Under the pieces are notes generated by a model that made no database searches, had not been told where the DNA came from, and saw only the letters and a program-made list of their open reading frames with translations. From Nematopogon swammerdamellus (taxonomy: Eukaryota > Arthropoda > Insecta > Lepidoptera > Adelidae): a stretch of 64,000 bases of DNA. Where the stretch lies: assembly GCA_946902875.1 (NCBI GenBank), contig OX336336.1, positions 1,100,045 to 1,164,044 on the forward strand. Direction: 5' to 3'. The stretch's first letter is position 1. Every line of letters starts with the position of its first letter. Made by a program: the position numbers and the translations under genes. Below, in pieces: positions 52,872-63,100 of the stretch.

Positions 52872-53104
52872 TTAGAAAAATGCAAATCGAAAATCATTAG
52901 AAAAAATACATCCCAACCAGGATTTGAACTTGGGTCTCTGGCTTGAGCCGCCAACGCGATAACCAACTGCAGCCGTTACATGTTATCTCCAAATTTTCGA
53001 TCTATTGCACCTTCATGAATGATGTCGCATTTTTTTTTTCAGGTTGAGACCCAGGTTCAAATCCTGGTCGGGATGTATTTTTTCTAATGATTTTCGATTT
53101 GCGT
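52872..53104. mobile_element. Inverted pair of tRNA-like SINE ends (foldback)
   Basis: AAATCGAAAATCATTAG, AAAAAATACATCCCAACC and AGGATTTGAACTTGGGTCTC (left) pair with GAGACCCAGGTTCAAATCCT, GGTCGGGATGTATTTTTTC and TAATGATTTTCGATTT (right). On the minus strand the left half has GCTGCAGTTGGTTATCGCG (A-box-like) and AGTTCAAATCCTGG (B-box). The right half has only the B-box side. Confidence 0.7.
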
Positions 53105-53129
53105 TTGTTTAATATTCAGATTTTGTATT

Positions 53130-53260
53130 AGGTATATTGTTTATTGATCATTCATATGGCAGGTAGACTGCACTCGAACTTGTAACAATTTGTTCTATCC
53201 GGATCGATTAAATCCACGAAGAAGAACCGGCGAGAAACTTCGCAGGGTATGTAAGTATAA
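53130..53260 (-). mobile_element. LINE-type 3' tail
   Basis: TTGTTTATTGATCATTCATA, TGCACTCGAACTTG and GAAACTTCGCAGGGTATG. Same family as 2758. Confidence 0.6.
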
Positions 53261-54285
53261 TATATTATCTTGTTGGTTTTGTTTTTGGAAATATTTTGTT
53301 TTCGTTTTAGCATAAAATTTATTGTGTTCGCAATTAATATTAATGTTTATTTATCTTTAGGGGTCAGGCTTAAAAACATTGTCTTCCCGGTATGGAGAGA
53401 CGTAAGCTGTGCCTGATACCCATTCACTAAACATAATTTGGTCTTTAAGGTTGTAATTTATTTTTATTTTATATAATTATTTTGTATGTAATAAATTCTA
53501 AGCATTAATAATGGTCTATGATCATGTTACTTGTTTTTTTATGTCATAAATATACAGACACTTCAATTTTACTATTTATTATATGAAGGTATTGATGATT
53601 AATAAATTTCTTCGGCGTCTACTCTATCAATATACTTAATACAAGATTTCATTGGAAAATTATTATTGAGATGAGAATTTTCCTTTTCCATATATAACGA
53701 AATTTCAATAAGGTTATTATTTCAATAAAAAATTCCCGGAGTTAAGGCCTTGTCAACTCGTATTCATCCATACTCCTCTTTCAAAGCGCCGCTTTCGCTG
53801 GTTGGAGTAGGATGCAACACAATCAATCAATAAAAAATAACGTTTTTATTTTTTTATTCCAAAACTACGGATCGAAAAAAAAAGTAAAAAGCTACGGATT
53901 TTGATATATATTCAACAAATAAAATATATTTTTTCCAAAGCCTTGATTTGGTCACGTTGCTTAAAATACGTTTTTATAACTAAATTCAGAGGCATGTTCA
54001 TGATTTTTTTCTATCGAGCGAAGTTAATCAAATCGTGTTTTCAAAAAGCTATCGATCTGCGCTGATAGAAGAAGTATTATAACTGAATCTGTCAGGTGAG
54101 TAATATTGGTGGTAGACTTCTTGAAATTCGAGTCAGACGCAGCCTCACGTCACCTTAATATTCCGCCGATGCAAAAGATGCGAACAATGAGCGTTTTGGC
54201 TTATATTATGTGTCATTTGTTAGAATAATTTTCGAAACCTCAAACTCATATTTTTCAATGGGATTTTTTTTTCTTTTCAATTCTT
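53261..54285. other. No recognised gene
   Basis: About 1 kb of AT-rich DNA without open frames of note or repeat signatures I recognise. Confidence 0.45.
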
Positions 54286-54289
54286 TATT

Positions 54290-54355
54290 CTTTATTCATC
54301 ATTCGTATGGTAGTACACTACGCTTGAATTTGTCCTGTTTAGTTTTTACAATAAA
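54290..54355 (-). mobile_element. LINE-type 3' tail, short
   Basis: TTTATTCTTTATTCATCATT and CGTATGGTAGTACAC, matching 13067. Confidence 0.5.
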
Positions 54356-54459
54356 AATATATGACTTATAACTATTTATAACATGCTTAGTGATTTATTT
54401 CTTACTAGCTGTTTCCCGCGGCTTCGCTCGCGTGAAATTCGTATTCCAAAGAAGAATGT

Positions 54460-54750
54460 AAGTAACTAAGGGCGAGGCCAAAGGCCAAGCTGCGTTCAGG
54501 TAATCGATAAACCTCCTCAAAGAAAGTAACTAACTAAGGGCGAGGCCGAAGGCCGAGCTGCTTTCAGGTAAACGATAAACCTTTCTCAAATAAAAGAAGT
54601 AAGTAAGGGCGAGGCCGAAGGCCGAGCTGCGTTCAGGAAGACGATAAACCTTCCGGAAGAAAGGAAGGAACTAAGTGCGAGGCCGAAGGCCGAGCTGCGT
54701 TCAGGTAAACCAAAAACCCTCTTCCGCCTTCGGCCCTCGCCCTTATGGAC
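54460..54750 (+). repeat. Array units, short arm of copy B
   Basis: Four to five units with GCGAGGCCGAAGGCCGAGC, spacing about 65 bp. Confidence 0.88.
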
Positions 54751-54845
54751 TTCCTTTCTTCTATAGAATATAATAACGTTTACTCAATCTATTTATTTCA
54801 TAAAAATAAAAAAGTTATATTAATAACTAAAGAATTCAAACCTAC

Positions 54846-55343
54846 CTAACAAACATTAAAATAACTATCAAAACGGGCATTTTCAAATGTTCTTAGAGCA
54901 CTTGCGGCATTACCCCGCTGGATGGCAAGGCTTACCCTTTGAAAGAAGTACATAAGCCCTTGATGGCGGGACACCGGTTGCGTCAACCAGCAGAGGCCCA
55001 AGCCTCTTTTGGCTTCACTGCTCCACGGACCGAGGGTTTCAACCGCAAACGCAACAAATTCGAAATATTGAATTATATTTCTATATTTGTTGCGTTTGAG
55101 GCTCTCCGCCCCATCCTCGGCCGCGCCAGCCTCTCTTGAAGATGTCCTAACGTGACATGAAGCCAATGTGAGAACACAAGTGGCGTCCCACATCAAAGAA
55201 CTACCCTTAGTCCATGGCACCAAGGTGACAGCATCGGGCCTCTTGCCATCCAGCCGGGAATAACCGCGAGGTTCTAGGATGCACGGTATATTTTCCGTCA
55301 GAAGCGTGGACTTTATAATAAAATTTAAATTAAATGAACTCAA
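54846..55343 (-). CDS. RT-type C-terminal (nuclease-like) domain protein, captured fragment
   Basis: A 165-codon open frame, the longest open core in the window. Residues about 20-60: ILEPRGYSRLDGKRPDAVTL, VPWTKGSSLMWDATC. Residues 65-110: SREAGAAEDGAESLKRNKYR, FEFVAFAVETLGPWSSEA. Residues 125-165: FFQRVSLAIQRGNAASALRT. I recall this block (EPxGLxRxDGKRPD, WDxTxxDTLA, AGAAAExAExxKxxKY, VETLGP, QRxSxAxQRGNAA) as the C-terminus of many invertebrate reverse-transcriptase-like proteins. The PD...WD spacing suggests a PD-(D/E)XK nuclease fold, but that is inference. The residues before EPRGY are low-complexity and the polymerase part is absent, so only the 3' end of a gene was captured between the arrays. 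A one- or two-base slip may lie near GLGLCWLTQPV. The stop is conserved with copy A. Probably not expressed. Confidence 0.5.
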   Translation of the reverse strand: MSSFNLNFIIKSTLLTENIPCILEPRGYSRLDGKRPDAVTLVPWTKGSSLMWDATCVLTLASCHVRTSSREAGAAEDGAESLKRNKYRNIIQYFEFVAFAVETLGPWSSEAKRGLGLCWLTQPVSRHQGLMYFFQRVSLAIQRGNAASALRTFENARFDSYFNVC

Positions 55344-55369
55344 TTTTAATGTTAATTAACTTTATTCGA

Positions 55370-56165
55370 GATGGTTTAGCTTCTTCCTGAACGCAGCTCG
55401 GCCTTCCGCCTCGCCCTTATTTACTTTCTTTCTTCGAGATGGTTTATCATTTGTCAGAACGTAGCTCGGCCTTCGGCCTCGCCTTAGTTACTTACTTTCT
55501 TCAAAAATGTTTACCTTCTTCCTCAACGCAGCTCGGCCTACGGCCTCGCCCTTAGTTACTTGCTTTCTTCAAGATGTTTTATGGTCTTCCCGAATAGAGC
55601 ACGGCCTTTGGCCTCGCCCTTAGTTACTTACTTTCTTCAAGATAGTTTAGCTTCTTCCTGAACGCAGCTCGGCCTTCGGCCTCGCCCTTAGTTACTTGCT
55701 TTCTTCGAGATGGTTTTTCAATTATCAGAACGTAGCTCGGCCTTCGGCCTCGCCTTAGTTACTTACTTTCTTCAAGATGGTTTAGCTTCTTTCTGAACGC
55801 AGCTCGGCCTTCGGCTTCGCCCTTAGTTGCTTGCTTTCTTCGAGATGGTTTTTCAATTATTGGAACGTAGCTCGGCCTTCGGCCTCGCCTTAGTTACTTA
55901 CTTTCTTCAAGATGGTTTAGCTTCTTCCTGAACGCAGCTCGGCCTGCGGCCTCGCCCATAGTTACTTACTTTCTTCGAGAAGGTTTATGGTCTTCCAGAA
56001 TAGAGCTCAGCCTTCGGCCTCGCCCTTAGTTACTTACTTTCTTCAAGAATGTTTTTCTTCTTCCTGAACTCAGCTCCGCCTTCCGCCTCGCCCTTAGTTA
56101 CTATCATCGAGAAAGAATATCGTTTACGTGAGCGCAGATCCGCCTTCGGGCCCCCCTTTAGTTAC
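55370..56165 (-). repeat. Array units, long arm of copy B
   Basis: About 12 reverse-orientation units (GCTCGGCCTTCGGCCTCGCC) of about 65-69 bp with the alternating unit types also seen at 32815-33500. Confidence 0.9.
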
Positions 56166-57031
56166 TTACTTTCTTTTTTTTTAAATACGAATTTCACGCG
56201 AGCGAAGCGGCGGGCAACAGATATATAAATTTTTATTGCACCAATGACAGCGACATAACTTCGACTTTCAATAATTTTTTTTATTTATCAAACAATTTGT
56301 CACCGGCCAGCTCACGTCGAGATGACAGTTCTCCGTTGTCAACATGACATTTAAAATAGTTTTTTACCTTTACTTTGGATTGCGTGATTTTTATTATATT
56401 TTTTAATTATTATGTTAATCCGGGATATACACTGTCACTATAAAAAGTTTCGTCAAATTCCGTTAAGTGGTTTTTCCGAGATGCGCGTACAAATAGACAT
56501 TTTTGCATTTACGATTTTATTATACTATGTATAGAAAGAATAGATATGTTATAGACTATTGTGTTCAAGTTATAAAAAAGAATAACTTTGTCATTTTCGT
56601 TGTATCTACTTATTTTTAAATTTCGAATGAATATTTTATTCAAATTGTATTTGCTGCCAGTTCTCAAGATATAATTATGTACTTTGGACTACGTGATTTT
56701 AAACGCGCAATAATGTTTATAATTGTTTAATTTTTTTTTATTTTTGTTAATTTTTTTTACGTATTATGTTAACCCGGCATATAAACTGCCACTATACAAA
56801 GTTTCGTCTAATTCCGTTCAGTGGTTTTTGCGTGATGCGCGTACAGACAAACAAACAAACAAACAAAAATTTTAAAAACTGTTCGAAAATGTTCAGTATC
56901 TTATTTTAAGCCACCCTGGTTAGTTTTTTTCCGAATACATTCAATGTACAGACTTTCTTACCTTTACGATTTTATTATATGTATAGATTTTATTATATGT
57001 ATAGATAACATATAACTTTTGCAAAAAAAAA

Positions 57032-58535
57032 GTCGGCAAGTGCGAGTTGGACTCGCGCACCGAGGGTTCCGTATCATCAGCATTACTCAATATATTTGTA
57101 TTATGTATGTACTTACAAAAACAATTGTTTTGGAAAATCACGAACCGCCTAAATAAACACTACAGCAATGGTTTGACGGGTGCGGCATTCGTGAAGTTCA
57201 AATATACAAAAATATATTTCTTATATGACATAACCACATATCTAAAATTTTCGGATATTTTCTTTACTTGTGCTATGCGACCTTTCTTCTTACCAAATTT
57301 TATGATTCTACGTTGACGTGAAATACCCTATAGGTTTTGAGTTGATTGCAGTGAGTTTGCGAGTATGAAATCTGACATAGATGGCCGTATCTTTTGATTC
57401 TGTTGATTTAGAAGCTTGAATTTTCTATACCTTAAAGAGATCGTAGACGTTAGTATTTCATATTAATTTCAATTTGTTATCTTGGTCCGTTCCTGAGAAA
57501 AAGGGTCCTTGACATACAAAACAATTTTTTTTTTATGTTAATAACTAAAATTTTACAGTTTTCGGATTTTTTCCTTTACTTGTGCTGTCAGACCTTGCTT
57601 CTTACCAAATTTTATGATTCTATGTTAACAGGAAATACCCTATAGGTTTTGATTTGATTTGATTCTGTTTGCGAGTATGAAATCTGACATAGATGGCCGT
57701 ATCTTTTGATTGCGTTGATTTAGAAGCTTTAATTTTCTATACCTTAAAGAGATCGTAGACGTTAGTATTTCATATAAATTTCAATTTGTTATCTTGGTCC
57801 GTTCCTGAGAAAAAGGGTCCTTGACATACAAAACAATTTTATTTTTTTTAATGTTAATAACTAAAATTTTACAGTTTTCGGATTTTTTCCTTTATTTGTG
57901 CTGTGATACCTTGCTTCGTACCGAATTTCGTGATTCTAGGTCAACGGGAAGTACCCTTTAGGTTTTGATTTGTTTTGAGTGAATTTACGAGTATCAAAAT
58001 CTGACATCAATACCCGTATCTTTTGATTGTGTTAATTTAGAAGCATGAGTTTCCTACATCTCTAAGCGATCGTAGATGTTAATATTTTGTATTAATTTGA
58101 ACTTGATACCTTGACTCGTTCCTGAGAAAAAGGGTCTTGACATACAAAACAAGCAAACTTTTTTTTTATGTGACATAACTGCAAATTTGCAATTTTCGGA
58201 TTTTTTCCTTTACTTGTGCTATGAGACCTTGCTTCGTACCTAATTTCATGATTCTAGGTCAACGGAAAGTACTCCATAGGTTTTGATTTCATTTGCCGGT
58301 AGCAAAATTTATGACATAAATGGCCGTATCTTGTGATTGCGTTGACTTAGAAACTTAATTTTCTTACACCTCCGAGGAAACGTAGACCTTAATATTTGGT
58401 ATTAATTTCAAATTGATACGTCTACCCGTTCCTGAGAAAAAGGGTCTTGAGGGACAGACAGCCAGCCAGACGGACAACGAAGTGATCCTATAAGGGTTCC
58501 GTTTTTCCTCTTTTGAGGTACGGAACCCTAAAAAT
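57032..58535 (+). mobile_element. GTTCCG-family element with internal tandem repeats
   Basis: Head CGGCAAGTGCGAGTTGGACT with CGCGCACCGAGGGTTCCGTA; tail GGACAGACAGCCAGCCAGAC, GGGTTCCGTTTTTCCTC and GAGGTACGGAACCCTAAAAA. Between them are four tandem units (57249-58460). 1.5 kb, no coding frame. The head carries the GCGAGT/ACTCGC hairpin. Confidence 0.78.
57249..58460 (+). repeat. Tandem array, 4 x about 315 bp
   Basis: TTTTCGGATTTTTTCCTTTA (or close variant) at about 57249, 57559, 57876 and 58193; each unit ends CGTTCCTGAGAAAAAGGGTC. Units 2 and 3 are closest; 1 and 4 are more diverged. Confidence 0.9.
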
Positions 58536-59100
58536 ACGACAGAGGACCATAAATTACGTTTTTTTCGAAGAAATTGTTAAGAAAATCAAGACATCTATAC
58601 AGAAAGTATTCTGGAGAAATACAAGAAAAAGACGAGAACAATTATTTATCCCGCTTGTTTTTTTAAGTTTTTGTATAGGTTGACCCTGGAAAAAGCTGCC
58701 AAAAACATCATGTTAGCAATTGTTTACGACAAGGTGGGGTTTGAAGGGGGTTTGTTAAGTAAATAAGCCACATTTTGAGTACAATTTTTATAAAGTTCTC
58801 TTTATTCTTGGCTTTTGTGATCAATTTTTATATTTTTTCTCTGAAATAAATTTTTGAAAATTTCGTTTTCTCCTAAAATTTGCATGTCGCAGCCTTAATG
58901 TAGTTTCTTTCGCCGAAGAGATTGCACAAATACTGTTGAAGTCTGGCTGACGCGGCTCTCGCGAGTAATCGTGCCGTCGACACAGCTGGCAACACATTCA
59001 CTCTCTTTTCTCTTTCTCTGAGAGAGAACGACAGAAGACATTGCTATTGCAAAAACCTGCCAATTCAGGCTGATTGCCCGTTTCAGAAAATTACATTATT
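58536..59100. other. No recognised gene
   Basis: AT-rich, then mixed sequence with CTCTCTTTTCTCTTTCTCTG. Nothing assigned. Confidence 0.4.
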
Positions 59101-59104
59101 TTGC

Positions 59105-59415
59105 TAAACTTCGATGAGTGGCCGTTCGGCCGTGGATGCGGACGGTGGTTCGGATTCCACTTGAAACTGCACATAATCTAGTACCTTTTCTTACTAGGTG
59201 GTAGGGTTTAACCCGCCCGGGTTGGTACCACCGCACTGAATGAAAGGTCGATCGAGGCGGCTATGTAAATATTTCGTGTTTTCCGTCCAATTCAGAGCAG
59301 CCGGCACGACCGCAGGCAGGGTGGCACTGACATGGCACCTAGTTCAACAAATGCGCTGACATCGCGGATATATAGTAAGTAGGTGATGTAAGCCAACCGT
59401 GTCACTTTCCATAAA
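59105..59415 (+). mobile_element. 5S-like SINE, 5' truncated
   Basis: GATGAGTGGCCGTTCGGCCG (end of the 5S-like block), GTTCGGATTCCACTTG, GGTTGGTACCACCGCACTGA and GTGTCACTTTCCATAAAAAC. Confidence 0.7.
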
Positions 59416-59980
59416 AACAATTCAGGCCCAAAACTACACACATACATACACACCACACACGCTGTATCCTAACAATTGAGGGTGAGCAGAGCAATCGGTG
59501 TTGTGCCGCAAGAACTAAATTAAGTTAGAGCAGCAACACCTGCCACCACGCTTAGCGGCGCATTTGGACAAGACGAAGGCACAAAGCCTTGCTGACTAGA
59601 CGATTCCGGGGAAGGACCGCACCGAAGTGAGAAATGGCTGGCCTGTCGCCCTTTAGCACGGCATCTTGTCCTTACCCCTTAGCCTTCCTTACGACATGCG
59701 TGGGCTTAGATACAGTGGTACTAAAGCCTTTTCTGGAAAAAAAGAAGGTGACTAATGAAATTCGGTTTTTGCTGCCTCGCGCGCTCGCAAATCCGACCGA
59801 GGAGGACGGTCGGCCTCTAGACCTAAACTTATCGCAAATTTTGCAAAAAATATACCTAGAACTGATTATAGCAGTGAAGTATTAACGGCGGAAATGCTTG
59901 AGGAGGCACTAAATTATACGAGCACGAGGGAAGCAAAAAATACGATAAAACTTGCTGTAATATTTTAAACCGACTTTAAA
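59416..59980. other. No recognised gene
   Basis: An 83-codon frame at 59634-59885 (MAGLSPFSTASCPYPLAFLT ... NPTEEDGRPLDLNLSQIL) is the least repeat-like frame here, but I recognise no family and see no promoter or splice context. Confidence 0.3.
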
Positions 59981-59982
59981 AA

Positions 59983-60065
59983 ACTGGCCAAGTGCGAGTC
60001 GAACGCGCACCGAGGTTTCCGAACCTCAAAAAAAAACATTGAAAAAAAACACGTTTCTTGTAACC
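59983..60065 (+). mobile_element. Head of a GTTCCG-family element
   Basis: CTGGCCAAGTGCGAGTCGAA, CGCGCACCGAGGTTTCCGAA. Continues with AACACGTTTCTTGTAACC, also seen at 21265. Confidence 0.65.
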
Positions 60066-60164
60066 CCCGCCTCTTATATAATGCGCCGCCTCAACATTAG
60101 GTTAGGGTTAAATTAACCCTGGTTATTTTTAAACCACCAAAACATTAACTTTGATAGTTCTCTG

Positions 60165-60345
60165 TTTGGCAAATAGGTTCTAACCTCATACCTGCGAATA
60201 GCACTGTCCCGCCTAGTAGGTCTATTCGCAGGGAATCAAATAGGACACTCCCAGTTCTTAGTTAATAATCTCTGTTTGGCATAGCTACGAGTTCTTAATT
60301 AATAATCTCTGTTTGGCATACCTACGAATAGCCCTGTCCAACTTC
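60165..60345. repeat. Short tandem repeat of TAATAATCTCTGTTTGGCAT
   Basis: Two adjacent 41-bp copies (about 60258-60340) plus a partial copy at 60168, with CTACGAATAGCNCTGTCC echoes. Confidence 0.7.
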
Positions 60346-60700
60346 GGTGCATAAGTTAACCTCATATGTATATATTTTTTTAAATACACTCCTCTAGACT
60401 AAAAGTCTAATAAGAACTTACGGTCTAAAAAAATTCTACGTCGAGTGTCGCACTCCCTACGCCAGAGCCTGCGCACTCAATTCGCATAATTTATGAGGGT
60501 AATATGGAATTAATTAAAATATGAAAACGGTCGCTCCGGAGCCTAGCTAGGCTACCAACAGTCTACAGTCTACACCCTACAAACATCCCTCGCGCATACA
60601 CTCATACATCATATTACTCGCGACTGCTCTCCAGCGTTCTGATTACATATTTGTACGCGATGTACCGAGATGTGTCGTCATTTTCAACCGACTTCCAAAA
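60346..60700. other. No recognised gene
   Basis: Unassigned; a CCGACTTCCAAAAAGGAGCA fragment of the foldback family follows at 60690-60730. Confidence 0.4.
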
Positions 60701-60736
60701 AGGAGCATGTTCTCAATTCGTCTGTATGTTTTTTTT

Positions 60737-61432
60737 CCATTTTTAGGGTTCCGTAGTCAACAAGGAACTCTTATAGTTTCGCCATGTCCGTCCGTCTGTC
60801 TGTCCGCGGCTTAGCTCAGAGACCCTTACTACTAGAAAGTTGTAAGTTGGTATGGGTATACATATTAATAACGCCGACAAAGTGGTAAAATAAAAATGTT
60901 GAAATAATTTTTTTTAGGGTACCTCCTTCACGTAAAGTGGGGATGATTTTTTTTCACGTCTACCCCATCGTGTTGGATGTCGTTGGATAGGTCTTTGGAA
61001 AATATTGCGGGTTTGTGAAAAGCATTTTTCGATTTAGCCGTTTGCAAATTATTAAGCTTTTAAGTGCTAATTTTTGTTAGAGTCAAGTGTCCCCACCCCC
61101 TGCCAGCTAAACGGTTTTATTAGATATGTGAAAAAATTCACAGCAGTAGTATATACATATATCGAAATTAAAAGGAAAACTATCACAGCTAAGTAGACTA
61201 TACAGGTTGACGAGTAATAGTCGACCAACCTATAAAATGTACGGACGACAGCCATCATTTTACTATTGAAGAACTTTTTCAAATTGACATTCATTTATTT
61301 CCCCTACAAAATTATACAAATAATCAAATAATTTATTTTGATTGAGTTCCTTCTAAGTGCGCATATTGTGACGGGCACCTACGGAACCCTACACTGCGCG
61401 TGTCCCGACACGCACTTGGCCTGTTTTTTTTT
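60737..61432 (-). mobile_element. GTTCCG-superfamily element, distinct subfamily
   Basis: Plus strand: TTTTTAGGGTTCCGTAGTCA, CCGTCCGTCTGTCTGTCCGC, ...GGCACCTACGGAACCCTACA, GCGTGTCCCGACACGCACTT, GGCCTG plus T-run. On the minus strand it starts CAGGCCAAGTGCGTGTCGGG. The hairpin is GCGTGT/ACACGC instead of GCGAGT/ACTCGC. The interior differs from 57032. Non-coding. Confidence 0.75.
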
Positions 61433-61482
61433 TTGTGTGTATGTTAGTCGATTCCTCTGCCAACTCTCAACCGATTTTAATT

Positions 61483-61600
61483 GTATTGTATTGTATTGTT
61501 GTATTGTTTATTGATCATTCATCTGGCAGTTAGATTGCACTCGAACTTGTCACAATTTGTTCTATCCGGTTCGATTACAACCACGAAGAAGAACAGAAAT
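61483..61600 (-). mobile_element. LINE-type 3' tail with (ATTGT)n
   Basis: ATTGTATTGTATTGTTGTAT, then the ATTGATCATTCATCTGGCAG and GTTCTATCCGGTTCGATTAC block. Confidence 0.65.
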
Positions 61601-61644
61601 GATTCTTTTTTCATTGGTTTAATACATATGTACGTATTTAACGT

Positions 61645-61745
61645 AAATTTTTTCGTCAGAAAAACTCATTGGTGCATGTCGGCCGGATTTGAGTCTCGGA
61701 CCCTGAGACCAAGAGTCCAAGTCAAGACCGAGCGGACCACCCGTA
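61645..61745 (-). mobile_element. tRNA-derived SINE head, degenerate
   Basis: The minus strand contains GGGTGGTCCGCTCGGTC, GGTCTCAGGGTCCGAGACTC and AAATCCGGCCGACATGC; the A-box side is disturbed. Confidence 0.5.
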
Positions 61746-62107
61746 TATATCCATATTTCCTCACTCGCGTCCGCCGCATCACGAACGCGGTCGCTCCCAC
61801 CGCCTCATCTTATAAAATGCCTACTAGCACATCAATGAGTTACATTGTATTACAATATTGTGCTTCTTACTAGAGTGTGCGCTCCACCAGCGCGCCATGT
61901 TCCACCGAGTTGAAGATAGCCGGCCTCAACAGAGGCGCGCGCACCGCCCCTCCCCGCCGCTTTTCCCTTCTCCGCTCGCTCCGCGCGCCAACGCTAACCC
62001 CTCGAAGAGACGTTTTCTGTATTATGCAGATGTGGGTGCGGGTGCATATTTCATCTGCACGCGGAGCTGTCCGCTCGCCTGTCCGCCTGTCCGGAAACCC
62101 GATTTAC
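61746..62107. other. CG-rich patch, no recognised gene
   Basis: 61890-62000 is CG-rich; overlapping 81- and 99-codon frames lack motifs. Confidence 0.4.
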
Positions 62108-62116
62108 TTAAAAATG

Positions 62117-62542
62117 TACTAATGAAAAATATAAAAACCGTCTTCAAAAATGTATGAAATAAAAAAACATCGAACCCTAGAGTTGAAGGCGGTCGGTGAT
62201 TTTTGCTTCCGCCTTCAACTCTAGGGTTCGATTTATTTTTATTTCATAAATTTTTGAAGGCGGTTTTTATATTTTTTTAAATTGTTTTTTTTATTTCACA
62301 GTTTTTTTAGTCATTTTTTGGTATTAATGTACTCGGCGGAATCGCTCGGCCTTCGGCCTCGCGATTCCGCCTCGTTTTTCAATCCGATCTTGACCAAAGT
62401 GAAATGAGACCACACGGGAACCACCAGCTTTCAAATAAAAAAAGAATTTTCAAAATTGGTTCACCCAGTCGAAAGTTCTGAGAAAAAAAAAAACAAAAAA
62501 AAATACAGTCGAATTGAGAACCTCCTCCTTTTTTGAAGTCGG
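62117..62542 (-). mobile_element. CCGACTTC-family element with 9-bp target duplication
   Basis: TTAAAAATG at 62108-62116 and again at 62543-62551 bounds the element exactly. Minus-strand order: CCGACTTCAAAAAAGGAGGA head, GAACTTTCGACTGGGTGAAC, hairpin (62333-62375), palindrome (62137-62270). 426 bp, complete and the best-bounded copy. Confidence 0.88.
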
Positions 62543-62552
62543 TTAAAAATGG

Positions 62553-63095
62553 ATTGTGGACCAACAGCATGCGGACAGAATCTGCACCCGCATCCGCGTA
62601 AAACAGAAAACGCCTAATGGTTCGGCTCTGGCGCGGCCGGCGCGCCCCGCCCCGCTTTCTTCCCTCGCCTCGTGACTCTCTCGTGGCGACCTGATTTCTC
62701 TGAACCTTCCTTCTTAGCGCGTACTCTAGTAATACGTCTCGCTGGCTCGCATTCTCTAAAATAAAATCGCGGCCGCGATCTATTTACATATCGACTCCTC
62801 AATCTTCATTACTCTCGAGTAAACAAGATTGATGCAGCCATCCGTCACGCTAAAATTACTTGCGGCGGCGGCGGCGGTGTTTCCCCGCCCCGCCCCCGCC
62901 CCCGCCCACATACGATACAATATTTATAACCAGGTGGATTTCCTACCTCATGAAATATGTAAATATGTAAAGCGATCAAGTCAGCGATCTAATAAAAAAT
63001 ATATATTCTCAAGTATATAAGTACCTAGTTCATCCAATGCTTCGAATGTGCTTACGCCATTAAAACTATTTTTTAAGTTTGCATCTTGAACGGTT
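62553..63095. other. CG-rich patch, no recognised gene
   Basis: GGCGCGGCCGGCGCGCCCCG at about 62630 and GGCGGCGGCGGCGG at about 62863. Short frames only. Confidence 0.4.
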
Positions 63096-63100
63096 ATAGA

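Larger units (their letters stand above)
54415..57005 (-). mobile_element. Composite Helitron-like element, copy B
   Basis: On the minus strand: TCTATACATATAATAAAATC at 57005 (preceded by A) to CCGCGGGAAACAGCTAG ending at 54415 (followed by T). Same order of parts as copy A: double 5' block, inverted end sequence, long array (55370-56165), core (54846-55343), short array (54460-54750), terminal hairpin. It keeps GGCAACAGATATATAAATTT at the inner end that copy A has lost, so copy B is the more complete. Confidence 0.78.

Noticed and set aside
61481..61873. 130-codon frame
   Set aside because: Crosses a LINE tail and an antisense SINE head; peptides are repeat-derived.
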